From a virus: a stretch of DNA of 30,561 nucleotides. Numbering within the stretch: position 1 is the first letter of the stretch; each line of letters starts with the position of its first letter. The notes below the pieces were generated by a model that saw nothing but the letters and a program-made list of their open reading frames with translations, did no database searches and was not told the origin of the DNA. Below, piece after piece: positions 21,732-30,128 of this stretch. The stretch is from IMG/VR virus record IMGVR_UViG_3300033806_000084, positions 1 to 30,561 of that record. One strand, 5' to 3'. A program made the translations under genes and the position numbers.

Positions 21732-23311
21732 TCGTAACTTCTCCTCTTCCAAGCGGATAATTCGATCCGCCTAATTATCAGGCGATAAAACAAGTTCCCT
21801 TGAATAACAAAGGCCATATATTTGCCTCTAAGGTTAATCCCGTTATCCTTTAGTCTGTTAGTTGTTGTTGTTCCTGTATAGACAACAGCCGTATTGTACG
21901 CTTCGTCATTATCACCATAATTTATTGTTATTGATATAGAATTTTGATTACCATCTAATTGGATATCAAATCCATCAAATTCCCATTCATTGTTAGCAAG
22001 CATGGGAAATTGAATATCAAGTTTTATTTGCATCGAAGACTGCGACAATGCGGAATCATAAGATGAATTAGATATGGCCAGGTGTTTCCCTAAGGCTGCT
22101 ATATTCACATAAGAATTGATAGCGGAATAAAATATAGAATATCGGAGGTATTCAGTAGGTATATTGCCAAAATATATCTGTTTACTTATGATATCAAAAT
22201 AGAAAATGTTGGTTTTAGTATAACTTAAAAAGAGTACTAAACCAGATATACCAGGATTAGAAACGATAATTATTAGATTAGTAAGCCCATTAGTACTGAC
22301 CAGGACTAGCGTAGTTCCAGATACCGAAAGAATGGCATAAATCTTGATAACATTTTCGTAAAAGTCGTATAACAGCGAGCAGTTATCTATTCTACTAGTA
22401 TCGAAGTACAAGTTAGAAATATCAGACAATCTGTAGAGAAGAGAAACATAACTCCCATTGAAAATATACAGATTGCCATCCCTACCCAAATAAACATGTG
22501 TTCCATCAGGACCTTGGCAAATGGCATTGGTTCCCACCGGGCCAGGTTTGGTCACGTCGATTAACTGGAATTGAAACGCAGCGGCATCCTGTCCTGCTTG
22601 TGGCAACGCATACCATACCGAGTTTTCCTTGTAGATCACAATCCCTTGCTGGAAGGGGAGCATGGCTACGATATTATCCTGCGTGGCCAGAAGGTCAGCA
22701 TACGCCGTAGCCACATAAGTCGCCGGATCATTCAGGGCAGACCAGCGTACCCTGCTGCCATAGCGCGTCCCGCCTTCGACAGTGTTTCCAAACATGACGC
22801 GGTTTCCCGCTACACCGAAGTTGCTGATGGCTACTGTGCGTGCGCTACTAGGTGCATTAGCGCCATTGATGACCGTCCAACTAGTATCTCCGACTTTCCA
22901 AGATATCGGCATATTCTGATTATTCGTGAATACCACGCCACCCTTAAATCCAGGAGCAACATAATTCGCGAACACACCAGCATTCGTATCTGCAGCTGTT
23001 AGCGAAGCATTCGCCCCTTTCAAACTGGCCAAGCTGGAGAAACCATCAGTGCTAACCGCAGAATACAGCGTATCTGTGGTAGCCACGACAACATGATAGA
23101 TGCCATCACTGGCTTGGAATCCATTTAGTCCTATGATGGATTTATTGTCAGGAGCATCTACTAACAGACTCCAGCCCCATCGACTTGAAAGTCCTCCCTT
23201 AGCAGGGTATATGTTATAGCTGGACTGGTGCAATGTAAGCGCATCCCTGTATTTGTGGGGAATGTCACTGACCAGACTGTGATCATCAATGACAAAACTA
23301 GGAGCCTCCAC
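21728..23311 (-). CDS. Tail nozzle (gp10/gp12-like beta-propeller) protein, 527 aa
   Basis: A long beta-rich protein with repeated strand motifs, for example IIGLNGFQASDGIYHVVVAT, GGVVFTNNQNMPISWKVGD, NRVMFGNTVEGGTRYGSRVR, WSALNDPATY, MLPFQQGIVIYKENSVWYAL and HVYLGRDGNLYIFNGSYV. These are typical of the beta-propeller nozzles that form the end of short tails. The W-S-x-x-N-D-P step is a common marker. The GTG at 23311 is the best start, with GGAGGG 7 bases upstream; a GTG at 23356 lies deeper in the portal gene. The C-terminal half is more AT-rich than the N-terminal half (see findings). Confidence 0.75.
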   Translation of the reverse strand: MEAPSFVIDDHSLVSDIPHKYRDALTLHQSSYNIYPAKGGLSSRWGWSLLVDAPDNKSIIGLNGFQASDGIYHVVVATTDTLYSAVSTDGFSSLASLKGANASLTAADTNAGVFANYVAPGFKGGVVFTNNQNMPISWKVGDTSWTVINGANAPSSARTVAISNFGVAGNRVMFGNTVEGGTRYGSRVRWSALNDPATYVATAYADLLATQDNIVAMLPFQQGIVIYKENSVWYALPQAGQDAAAFQFQLIDVTKPGPVGTNAICQGPDGTHVYLGRDGNLYIFNGSYVSLLYRLSDISNLYFDTSRIDNCSLLYDFYENVIKIYAILSVSGTTLVLVSTNGLTNLIIIVSNPGISGLVLFLSYTKTNIFYFDIISKQIYFGNIPTEYLRYSIFYSAINSYVNIAALGKHLAISNSSYDSALSQSSMQIKLDIQFPMLANNEWEFDGFDIQLDGNQNSISITINYGDNDEAYNTAVVYTGTTTTNRLKDNGINLRGKYMAFVIQGNLFYRLIIRRIELSAWKRRSYE

Positions 23312-24944
23312 GTTTTTTCCCTCCAGCTTTTGCTTCTTCTGCTTTGGCCATGACACCTGCCATAACCTCAGCCCAACCGCTACTGGCCTCTATCCTAACC
23401 TCCATGGCTGCAGGCAACTCTGGCCAAGTCAACTGCGCCGGCTGTGTAATCCGTTCGTTGGTAAACATGGGTATGATCCGACCAGGCAGATATTTCTGTC
23501 GTTGTAAGCCTACAATGCGCATCCCTATTCTCTCCAGTGATTGCTCCCCCAGTTTGGCCATTTCACCTAACAGGAAATGACCTTTTTGCTGTAGAAACGA
23601 CACCGTCTTGGCTGCCACTGCTTGTCCTGGAGCGATAGGTGGATCATGCAGTCCTACGACTTCTTCAAGCTTTTTTATGAGATAGTCTGGTAGTTGATAC
23701 GCCTGTGGAGGTAGAGGCTGAGGGAATACGACTTTGACTTCTGTACCGCGTCTCTTCAGTATCTTGGCGCCGGGGACCAGCGACAACATTTTCCAGTCTT
23801 CTTCATCCATGGCCTGTTCATCAGCGACTACCAAGGCATTCGTCACTTTTATGGCATTCTCAAGGAGCAGAGACATGCTACGGTTGATAGCCTTCTGTAA
23901 CTCAACCAGATTACTACAAAGACCTGGCCTCCATAGCCTATGTGGCGCTTCAGCCCCAGGCACAAAGACAAACGGCCACCGCATATTCCAACCAAATGCC
24001 TGGCCGAATGGATTGGGGATATCTCTCAACACAACTTCACGAGTGCAGGTGATCACACGGCCAAAAGGATATTTTGGGACCCACCTTCCGCGTTTGGTTT
24101 GTGTTAAGCTGAGTTCTCCAGCCTCATTGACCACAAGATCAGGTTCTCTATCCTCAACATACTCAAGGGTTGAATCATCGATCCAAAGCTCGAAGACTTC
24201 AGCACGTGCACGAGATATACCGGCGCCCTGTGTCCACCCACCAGCCGGCGCAATGGATAAGGATTCTTTCGCATCCTCTATATTAGATGACTTGATAGAT
24301 GAGGCATCTGGCTTAACACGCCAGCCCTGCTCTGGGTACCGGCGTGTAATCGTTCCTATATCCAAGATATCTCTGTAAATGATGTAACTGCATTCCTGGA
24401 CAGTGATATCAGAGCAGTCAGGATCAGGCACTATCTTATTTGGGTGGGGACAGGACACCAGTACATCTGGCTGCTTCTGCAACACATCACGACATCCATA
24501 GCCGACTTTGAGCCATCCGCCATCACCCAGCAATCCCCAGCTCAATGCCTCGGTCCACTTCTCAATTACAGATTCAGTCTTCAAGACAGACCAAAGTGCA
24601 TGCTGCCATACTTCCAGCGCTTGCGGATTTCCCATGCCTTGAGGAATGAGTTTCAAAATGGGCCTTCCGCCGGTTAGCACAGCTAGCAAAATATGATAGG
24701 CACGGCGCCAGATATTGACGGTAATTGGCCGTCGATAAGAAGGCAGCGGGCCTTCCCACTGACTGGAAGCTACTATGAATTCGAGGTCCCTATCCCAGTT
24801 CGACTCATGGGTTTGTGTTTTTCGTTTGTCGGCAGCATGCTGTGCCAGGCTATGCACCCATTTCGCCAACTTAGTGGCGGCCTCTATGTCATAGTCATTT
24901 GGCTCTTGCGTGAGGACTTCATGGACAGTAGGCGTTTCGCTCAT
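23298..24944 (-). CDS. Portal protein, 548 aa
   Basis: It forms the dodecameric channel for DNA. The N-terminus is helical and charged (YDIEAATKLAKWVHSLAQHA), followed by a conserved-looking block RRPITVNIWRRAYHILLAVL and WTEALSWGLLGDGGWLKVGY, a DPDCSDI turn, an FVFVPGAEAPHRLWRPGLCS loop and the long helix LVELQKAINRSMSLLLENAI typical of portal wing/stem regions. A C-terminal helical part with a K/G-rich tail follows. Length and order (after terminase and before scaffold and capsid) fit. The ATG at 24944 overlaps the previous stop as ATGA, and the end overlaps the nozzle gene by 14 bases. Confidence 0.75.
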   Translation of the reverse strand: MSETPTVHEVLTQEPNDYDIEAATKLAKWVHSLAQHAADKRKTQTHESNWDRDLEFIVASSQWEGPLPSYRRPITVNIWRRAYHILLAVLTGGRPILKLIPQGMGNPQALEVWQHALWSVLKTESVIEKWTEALSWGLLGDGGWLKVGYGCRDVLQKQPDVLVSCPHPNKIVPDPDCSDITVQECSYIIYRDILDIGTITRRYPEQGWRVKPDASSIKSSNIEDAKESLSIAPAGGWTQGAGISRARAEVFELWIDDSTLEYVEDREPDLVVNEAGELSLTQTKRGRWVPKYPFGRVITCTREVVLRDIPNPFGQAFGWNMRWPFVFVPGAEAPHRLWRPGLCSNLVELQKAINRSMSLLLENAIKVTNALVVADEQAMDEEDWKMLSLVPGAKILKRRGTEVKVVFPQPLPPQAYQLPDYLIKKLEEVVGLHDPPIAPGQAVAAKTVSFLQQKGHFLLGEMAKLGEQSLERIGMRIVGLQRQKYLPGRIIPMFTNERITQPAQLTWPELPAAMEVRIEASSGWAEVMAGVMAKAEEAKAGGKKRGGS

Positions 24945-25180
24945 CGTGCTGCAAATACCATCTGTTTTTTGTTCCTATGGTCTTTCATCACATCCAAAAG
25001 ATGCTCTACCTTTTCCACTCTGTCCTTGAGATTAGTCAAGTTGATCAGCAGCAGTTCATCGGACACTTGATGTTCATGCAGTATCCATTGATACACTCCT
25101 CCCCCGAACATATTCAGGGCAGTAAGCACTACAGCGAACATAGACCACATCCATGGGGATCTGAACCCTCCTAAGATCAT
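24941..25180 (-). CDS. Small membrane protein with coiled coil, 79 aa
   Basis: The start chosen is the ATG at 25180, overlapping the upstream stop as ATGA; an ATG at 25192 is possible. Residues about 10-32 are hydrophobic (MWSMFAVVLTALNMFGGGVY), followed by a helix with heptads (LLINLTNLKDRVEKVEHLLD) and a basic tail (KDHRNKKQMV). One N-terminal membrane segment plus a coiled coil is the plan of inner-membrane spanins (Rz-like) and some holins. No outer-membrane partner was found, so the lysis role is inference. Its place directly ahead of the portal gene is unusual for a lysis gene. Confidence 0.6.
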   Translation of the reverse strand: MILGGFRSPWMWSMFAVVLTALNMFGGGVYQWILHEHQVSDELLLINLTNLKDRVEKVEHLLDVMKDHRNKKQMVFAAR

Positions 25181-25596
25181 GGCGCTAACCATGCCAACTT
25201 ATCAGTGGTTGTCACGTAATTCGGGTACGTAGCAATCAGATAATCCAGGGCAGCAGAAAGATAGGGAGATTGCAAATCTACATCTGTAAGTGTGGGATCA
25301 TCCAAAATATCCATAAAGGCCCACACCACTGAATCAGTCGCCGTGAGTTGTTTCAAGTTGGCGTATTTTTGCGGCGGAATCCGCATTTTCCAATCAGTCT
25401 TTTTCATCGTATGAGTCACTATAGTAGACGGCGCATGAAAGGATGACGTAGGCGTGTCGCGTACCCACCCTACATCTATCCCTGACGCATCTAGATATTG
25501 AACGCCTGTCACTGGATATTTTTTTTGCAGGGCGGCAATAGATAACGCCTCGACAATAGTATCCACCTTGTTGTTCATAACCACTGCGACTCTCAT
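25177..25596 (-). CDS. Hypothetical protein, possibly fibre-assembly type, 139 aa
   Basis: Not firmly recognised. The start MRVAVVMNNKVDTIVEALSI followed by a YPVTGVQYLDASGIDVGWVR segment resembles the opening of many phage tail-fibre assembly/attachment proteins: a short strand with NNKV, then D-x-S-G-I-x-V-G-W. The second half is helical (PPQKYANLKQLTATDSVVWA, LSAALDYLIATYP). It begins 12 bases after the stop of the Gly-rich fibre gene at 25609, in keeping with a fibre chaperone or fibre component. Confidence 0.55.
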   Translation of the reverse strand: MRVAVVMNNKVDTIVEALSIAALQKKYPVTGVQYLDASGIDVGWVRDTPTSSFHAPSTIVTHTMKKTDWKMRIPPQKYANLKQLTATDSVVWAFMDILDDPTLTDVDLQSPYLSAALDYLIATYPNYVTTTDKLAWLAP

Positions 25597-25608
25597 AAGA
25601 TACTCACA

Positions 25609-26505
25609 TCAAGAACTAGGATAAAATAAGAATTCTACGTAGCCAGGCGAGCCATCACCACCATTCCCGGCATTCGAGTTCCCGGCGCTGTTACCGCCAC
25701 CGCCGGAACCAGAACCCCCATAGCCATAACTGGGAGAATTTCCTGCCGCATGACCAGCACCGCCAGTGCATCCAGGACCAAATAGAGACAAACGGCCAGC
25801 CCCGCCACCACCCGCACCATCCTGAGCGGCGCCACCGGCTCCGCCATAAGCCGGCGAGGTACCACTTAATGCTGAGTTGTAAACGCCACTAGAACCATTG
25901 GCGCCTGCATTTCCACCTGCAGCGCCACTCAATCGGAAAATAGCAGTAATACTATATTGCTGCGCTAGGTCAGCCGCTTGCATACCATTGCCTGGCGCAG
26001 TCCCTCCCGTTCCACCGGATGCTGCATTACCGTGAGTTCCGCCTATAATGTACCATCGGGCATTGTTTCCGATAGTACCGCCATCCTGGGTGAGACTCTG
26101 GCCTTGCGCCAATCCGCTGTGTTCTATGATAGTAGCTCCTCCAGCAGTAGCTGAAGCTCCACCAGCAACACCGCCTGTTCCCTTAGCACCCAAAGTGATC
26201 TTCAAACTCTGACCAGCAGCGATAGGAAATCTGAGATTCAGAAGACAATTTCCAGAAGCACCCCCGCTTCCGCCGGCGCCGGCACTGGCGCCATTATTGG
26301 AGCCGGCGCCACCGCCGCCCCCACCACTGCAGCCAGATAAATAAATCAGCCCTTTCGATGGAGCAGTCCAAGTCCATACATTTGAACCGTTAGTGGCATA
26401 AGAAGTAACCAATTGGAAGTCTTCATACCACCCAGTGTCGGGAATAACCTGTACAAAAGTACTTTGGGTGCTACCTACACTACCTGCTTCTTTGAATACA
26501 ATCAT
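25609..26505 (-). CDS. Gly-rich tail-fibre/adhesin protein, 298 aa
   Basis: The start is the ATG at 26505 (MIVFKEAGSVGSTQSTFVQV), overlapping the upstream stop as ATGA with GGTGAG upstream; a longer frame lies inside the neighbour and is not needed. Residues about 45-60 hold VWTWTAPSKGLIYLSGC, and the rest is a Gly-rich domain with poly-Gly turns (GCSGGGGGGAGSNNGASAGA; PAYGGAGGAAQDGAGGGGAG), ending GDGSPGYVEFLFYP. This is the same type as the C-terminal domain of the protein at 20793 but with a different N-terminus, so two distinct fibre attachments may exist. Host-surface binding is inferred from the domain type. Confidence 0.65.
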   Translation of the reverse strand: MIVFKEAGSVGSTQSTFVQVIPDTGWYEDFQLVTSYATNGSNVWTWTAPSKGLIYLSGCSGGGGGGAGSNNGASAGAGGSGGASGNCLLNLRFPIAAGQSLKITLGAKGTGGVAGGASATAGGATIIEHSGLAQGQSLTQDGGTIGNNARWYIIGGTHGNAASGGTGGTAPGNGMQAADLAQQYSITAIFRLSGAAGGNAGANGSSGVYNSALSGTSPAYGGAGGAAQDGAGGGGAGRLSLFGPGCTGGAGHAAGNSPSYGYGGSGSGGGGNSAGNSNAGNGGDGSPGYVEFLFYPSS

Positions 26506-26903
26506 GAGCTCACCACGTTGCAGAAAACCTTCGTTCCCGTGCCACTGATAGCAGACACTTCGGCCCAATAATGCAGGTAATTCGCAGTTACATACAAGGC
26601 ATCGCTGGCGTTCGGAACACCATCACCAGTACCCGTACCCGTTAAAGCAGTTGATTGTCCTAACAGTATCTTGGAGCAGTTGGTCTGTGAAGTAAGGCAA
26701 CTCAAATCGTTGCTTCCCCATATCTTTACCGTAGCCGTGATTGTTCCAGAAGTACCCGTGATCCATAAATTGAAAGTGATCGGGGCCAACGAGCTGAGAA
26801 CAGGCCCTACTCCAGTAGCAGAAACGCCAGTGAGAGCTCCCTGCAACAGTTCGTGTAGAGTAGTAGGAGAACCAAAATCGTGCTTAACAGAGGTTACAAT
26901 CAT
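26502..26903 (-). CDS. Hypothetical tail-associated protein, 133 aa
   Basis: Not recognised. The ATG at 26903 overlaps the previous stop as ATGA. The product is uncharged and Thr/Ser/Gly-rich with a beta pattern (ITFNLWITGTSGTITATVKI, WGSNDLSCLTSQTN, YVTANYLHYWAEVSAISGTG), like a small beta-sandwich virion protein. It lies immediately before the Gly-rich fibre gene, to which it is coupled, so a fibre-base or tail-knob role is reasonable. Confidence 0.6.
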   Translation of the reverse strand: MIVTSVKHDFGSPTTLHELLQGALTGVSATGVGPVLSSLAPITFNLWITGTSGTITATVKIWGSNDLSCLTSQTNCSKILLGQSTALTGTGTGDGVPNASDALYVTANYLHYWAEVSAISGTGTKVFCNVVSS

Positions 26904-27277
26904 GTCGCTATCTCTTCTAGTTCAGATACTGATTCTGGCCATTCGCCAGCGATCACTTTAGCGGATTTCAGGATAATCCTGGACAATTCACTAACAAACT
27001 GCATTGTCTCGAAGTGGCAGCGATTTTGTATCGTGGCATATAGATTCAATGGCATTTCCATTACAATTCTTCGTAATTCAATAGGCCAGTCAGTAGACAT
27101 TTTTCGCGCTATGATTCTGTTAGGATTTAGGTGGCTGGCATACCACAACGTGGCGCCATTGAGCAATCTGATACATGTTTCCACGTCCAATTCGTAGTAA
27201 GAATCGAACCACGCTCGTTGCGTCTCATCCCATTCCAGCCACGACCAGGACAGCACTTCTTTACGCTTCATGATCAT
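26900..27277 (-). CDS. Hypothetical late protein, 125 aa
   Basis: Not recognised. The ATG at 27277 overlaps the large terminase stop as ATGA; the ATG at 27271 is equally possible because GGGG lies 10 bases from it. The protein is helical and rich in Trp, Glu and Arg (VLSWSWLEWDETQRAWFDSY, ELDVETCIRLLNGATLWYAS, RRIVMEMPLNLYATIQN), with no membrane segment. It may be a small terminase-associated or head-completion protein by position only. Confidence 0.6.
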   Translation of the reverse strand: MIMKRKEVLSWSWLEWDETQRAWFDSYYELDVETCIRLLNGATLWYASHLNPNRIIARKMSTDWPIELRRIVMEMPLNLYATIQNRCHFETMQFVSELSRIILKSAKVIAGEWPESVSELEEIAT

Positions 27278-29004
27278 CCCCAATCATCTAGGCCAACCAA
27301 TGATTCACGTCTAGACATTCGTCCGACGGCCTCTCCCCACCGCGTACCCAATGGCTGCATCGGTTCTTCTTGAGGGTCATCTACACCCTGCTGTCGCCTA
27401 GCTGATTGCCCGCCATGAATTCGATGCAGCATGTCGCGCAGTTCCGATAATCCGATGCCAGGATAAAGATGTTGGAACCATGAAGTGACTGCAATCATGA
27501 ACGCCATCACACGATCATCCCCCCGTGCGCCTTCAAATTGATCCGTACCCGCAATCTGCCGGAAAAACATCAATTCTTCCACTAACTCCGGGTCCCGCAA
27601 GATGACGTGTTGGGTGCGCAGCAGCCAATCAGTCAGACCTATCATGACCTGTTTTGACTTCCATGTTGTTTCCCATCCCCATGTATCGGAATTCGACTTG
27701 TAACGGTCGAAGGGAATCCATCTGTGTAGGTCCGGATAATAATATACATTCTGCAACGCTGTTTGAGTGCCTCGTCCCAAGCCAGTAACCTCAACAGCCA
27801 GTAACGCTATGTTGTAATAATGTCCCAGTATACTCAACGTTTTCGCGAAAGTGACGGGATCTTCCTTTACCGCCAGAGATGCGACTTGCACTGGCCAACT
27901 GCCAGCTTGCTTATGGACATGAAACACCATAGCGACCGACCAATCCCCATTCTCGAACCCGCCCGCCGGGTCTGCTCCGATGACATATCGCTGGCCTTCT
28001 TGCGGTTTCTGCCATACCTTCAGCGGTCCACTTTTCGCCTTTCGTATGCCGCGGTCATCTACTAATCCTTCCCATTCGGGAGGCATTTTATGGTACACCC
28101 CCATAATGAGTTGGGCGTCCCAAAGTTCATGTTCCACGCTACTGAATGCGTCTTCTGGAGTGGACGGATATTCCCGCCGTCGCATCCGTTCGTTACCGAA
28201 GCATATCGTTTCCTCAACATCCCTAAGCCATGCTAATTGATGTCCATCTACTCCAAACCGCTCATTTAGCATGCACTCTTCGTCATTCCATTCCTCCCGC
28301 TCAATCGCGTAATCCAGGCGGAAATCGGCATCTACGAACCAAGGAAAGAACAGGGTTTCATAACCTTCTGTTATGTCCTCAGTGGCGGACCGTTTCCATA
28401 CATCATAGAAAAACCCCGCCGGGCCATCTGCCGTACTTTCGAGAACCAATTTGCAGTTTCCGGTCAGGGGAATCTGGGGGAGCAAAGCACCTAAATAAAA
28501 TTCAGGATCAGGGTAAAAAGCGACCTCTGAGAGGTGGATCAACTGCGCATCACCACCACGCCCGGCTTCTGGCGTAGAAGCACTACTGACTTCTAGGGCA
28601 CTGTCGATACCGTGAAACTGCATCTTGTTTCCCCGGCTACCCGTGCGCTTGGGCTTCAATGGCACACCAGCAATACTGTCTGGGATATGCTCGTAGAAGC
28701 GCTCATAGATAGAAAAGAGTACTGCTGCATCTGGGCCACGATGCGCTACCACCATGCCGCGCAAATGGGGAGTGAATAGAATTTTATGCAGGAAGTAGCC
28801 GGCTATTCCTGTGGATGAGCCTAAGCGACGTGATTTGAGAATGAGTATCTTCCTGAGGCGTCCAGTGTTTTGGTGGAGGCGTTCAATGATCTGCTGTTGT
28901 ACCAGTTTCAGGTGGAAGGGGACTAGCGTCCCACCTTCACGCTTCTTTACCTTCATAAAGATTGGTGCGAACTGCTCAAACTGGAACAGCGATTTATTGA
29001 TCAC
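27274..29004 (-). CDS. terL: Terminase large subunit
   Basis: A 576 aa packaging ATPase and nuclease. The ATPase part shows an adenine-binding-type start (TLVPFHLKLVQQQIIERLHQ), a variant Walker A LILKSRRLGSSTG (about residues 52-64) and Walker B AQLIHLSE with the catalytic Glu (about 153-160). The nuclease part shows three acidic sites: VIGADPAGG (about 336), LLAVEVTGLG (about 394) and GDDRVMAF (about 500). The start is a GTG at 29004, overlapping the upstream stop as GTGA. It would cut concatemers and drive DNA into the portal. Packaging type (headful or cos) cannot be told from the sequence alone. Confidence 0.93.
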   Translation of the reverse strand: MINKSLFQFEQFAPIFMKVKKREGGTLVPFHLKLVQQQIIERLHQNTGRLRKILILKSRRLGSSTGIAGYFLHKILFTPHLRGMVVAHRGPDAAVLFSIYERFYEHIPDSIAGVPLKPKRTGSRGNKMQFHGIDSALEVSSASTPEAGRGGDAQLIHLSEVAFYPDPEFYLGALLPQIPLTGNCKLVLESTADGPAGFFYDVWKRSATEDITEGYETLFFPWFVDADFRLDYAIEREEWNDEECMLNERFGVDGHQLAWLRDVEETICFGNERMRRREYPSTPEDAFSSVEHELWDAQLIMGVYHKMPPEWEGLVDDRGIRKAKSGPLKVWQKPQEGQRYVIGADPAGGFENGDWSVAMVFHVHKQAGSWPVQVASLAVKEDPVTFAKTLSILGHYYNIALLAVEVTGLGRGTQTALQNVYYYPDLHRWIPFDRYKSNSDTWGWETTWKSKQVMIGLTDWLLRTQHVILRDPELVEELMFFRQIAGTDQFEGARGDDRVMAFMIAVTSWFQHLYPGIGLSELRDMLHRIHGGQSARRQQGVDDPQEEPMQPLGTRWGEAVGRMSRRESLVGLDDWG

Positions 29005-29504
29005 ACGTGCACAATCCCGCTGACAGTGGCGTATGATTTAGCGCCATGTATTTTCAATGTGGCGAGAGTAGGACCTGTATCAATGGCATAGCCTTCCACT
29101 GAATGTCCAGGCATGACCCGTCTGATTTGGGTGATAGGCGCCATAATTAAATGTATTTCTGTTCCCATGGGCATGGGAACAATCGACAACTCACCCGGAG
29201 TGCATTCTCGCAATTCCTGGAATTTCACTGTCATATCGTCAGAATTGGCAATCGCAATCTTCTGGGTCGCTGTGGCAACTAGCGGATAATGCTCACGACC
29301 GTCTACTATCATTTCCAGTATGTTCTGATCTTCCAAAAACTCAGGGGAGTAAGTAGCACATCCCATAATCCGTGCGGGGTTGGCGAGCACGTTCAGCGTG
29401 ACACCCAACACCTCCCCAATAGCCGTCTGGCAAATGTAATCACCCATCCGCCGGCAATAATTATCTGCCCACAGGTCGCAGATCATGGTATTGAGCGTCA
29501 GCAT
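29001..29504 (-). CDS. Hypothetical late protein, 167 aa
   Basis: Not recognised. The ATG at 29504 has AGAGGATAT upstream and lies 7 bases inside the sigma-like gene. The N-terminus has several Cys (NTMICDLWADNYCRRMGDYI CQ), followed by a beta-rich body (IGEVLGVTLNVLANPARIMG, YPLVATATQKIAIANSDD, LSIVPMPMGTEIHLIMAPIT). No known catalytic motif. Directly before the large terminase, it may belong to packaging or to head completion; this is position only. Confidence 0.6.
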   Translation of the reverse strand: MLTLNTMICDLWADNYCRRMGDYICQTAIGEVLGVTLNVLANPARIMGCATYSPEFLEDQNILEMIVDGREHYPLVATATQKIAIANSDDMTVKFQELRECTPGELSIVPMPMGTEIHLIMAPITQIRRVMPGHSVEGYAIDTGPTLATLKIHGAKSYATVSGIVHV

Positions 29505-29767
29505 ATATCCTCTAGCGTATATCCTCGATCTTTGAGGCTCAAATATATCTTGTATAGGGCAGATATTTCTATCTGTCGCACCCTTTCTCTGCTGATTTGC
29601 TTTGAACCTTCTTCATGACTAATGATTGCGGATACTTCAGACAAGGTAAGCAACGCGCTCCTGACCATACGCTCAAATCCTGCACGAAAGACAGGATCAC
29701 GCATGGCGACAAGATAGCGAGGAGGCAACTTCTTGGGTCTAGACTTTCTTTTTCCTATTGTTCCCAT
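29498..29767 (-). CDS. Sigma-70 region-4-like HTH protein, 89 aa
   Basis: The last half reads LTLSEVSAIIS (residues 40-50), a short insert, then SRERVRQIEISALYKIYLSL (59-78). This is the region 4.2 signature of sigma-70 factors, in which L-T-x-x-E is followed by the recognition helix R-E-R-V-R-Q-I-E. In sigma factors this helix binds the -35 box. The N-terminus is basic (GKRKSRPKKLPPRY). There is no region 2, so it cannot be a whole sigma factor. It could bind DNA as a late-gene regulator or compete with region 4 of the host sigma. It sits between a membrane-protein gene and the gene before the large terminase. Confidence 0.75.
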   Translation of the reverse strand: MGTIGKRKSRPKKLPPRYLVAMRDPVFRAGFERMVRSALLTLSEVSAIISHEEGSKQISRERVRQIEISALYKIYLSLKDRGYTLEDIC

Positions 29768-30009
29768 TCGGTCCGCTGTCTTCTAATAGTAGCTGACGCT
29801 CGCATCATGGCCTCCCGTTCGGCTTCTTGCCAATCGAGGTTGTCGCCTTCACCCGGCGGTTGCGGGCCTAAACCCGCTACTTCAATCCGCTGTGGTTGTC
29901 TGCGCAGCTTCAGCGCCTGAATACGTATCCATGCTACAAATAGTAGCCATACCATCGCCAGGAACAGGCACCCCAAAATCAAGACCCATACCTGCAATTC
30001 GGTAATCAA
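29755..30009 (-). CDS. Small membrane protein, 84 aa
   Basis: The start is a TTG at 30009 with GGGGAG 4 bases upstream, overlapping the previous stop as TTGA. Residues 5-29 form one hydrophobic segment (LQVWVLILGCLFLAMVWLLF), followed by a basic stretch (IRIQALKLRRQPQR) and a hydrophilic, Glu/Gln-rich tail with a helix (DWQEAEREAMMRASATIRRQ). This plan suits a phage holin-like or Rz-like inner-membrane protein; T7 also carries such genes just before its large terminase. The basis is topology and position only. Confidence 0.6.
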   Translation of the reverse strand: MITELQVWVLILGCLFLAMVWLLFVAWIRIQALKLRRQPQRIEVAGLGPQPPGEGDNLDWQEAEREAMMRASATIRRQRTEWEQ

Positions 30010-30128
30010 TCTACTCCCCGGATGGTTCCTGCATTACGGGACGCATAGAAAACACGTTTGGCACGTTTGGCGCCGTAGCGCTTTCGCATGGCACGCAGAA
30101 TCTTCTTCCCCTTTCGAGTAAGCGGCAT
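30006..30128 (-). CDS. Small basic phage protein, 40 aa
   Basis: Too short for usual gene finders but convincing. The ATG at 30128 overlaps the stop of the upstream gene as TGATG. The protein MPLTRKGKKILRAMRKRYGA, then KRVFYASRNAGTIRGVD matches a common small phage family with the pattern MPLTxKGxKI...YG...VFYASxNxGTIxGV (recalled, not searched). It is strongly basic and may bind nucleic acid; no function is established as far as I know. Its stop overlaps the next start as TTGA. Confidence 0.75.
   Translation of the reverse strand: MPLTRKGKKILRAMRKRYGAKRAKRVFYASRNAGTIRGVD

Noticed and set aside
23734-24378. 214-codon plus-strand frame opposite the portal gene
   Set aside because: Shadow of the portal frame. 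The portal has coupled starts on both sides and recognisable blocks; this frame has neither.
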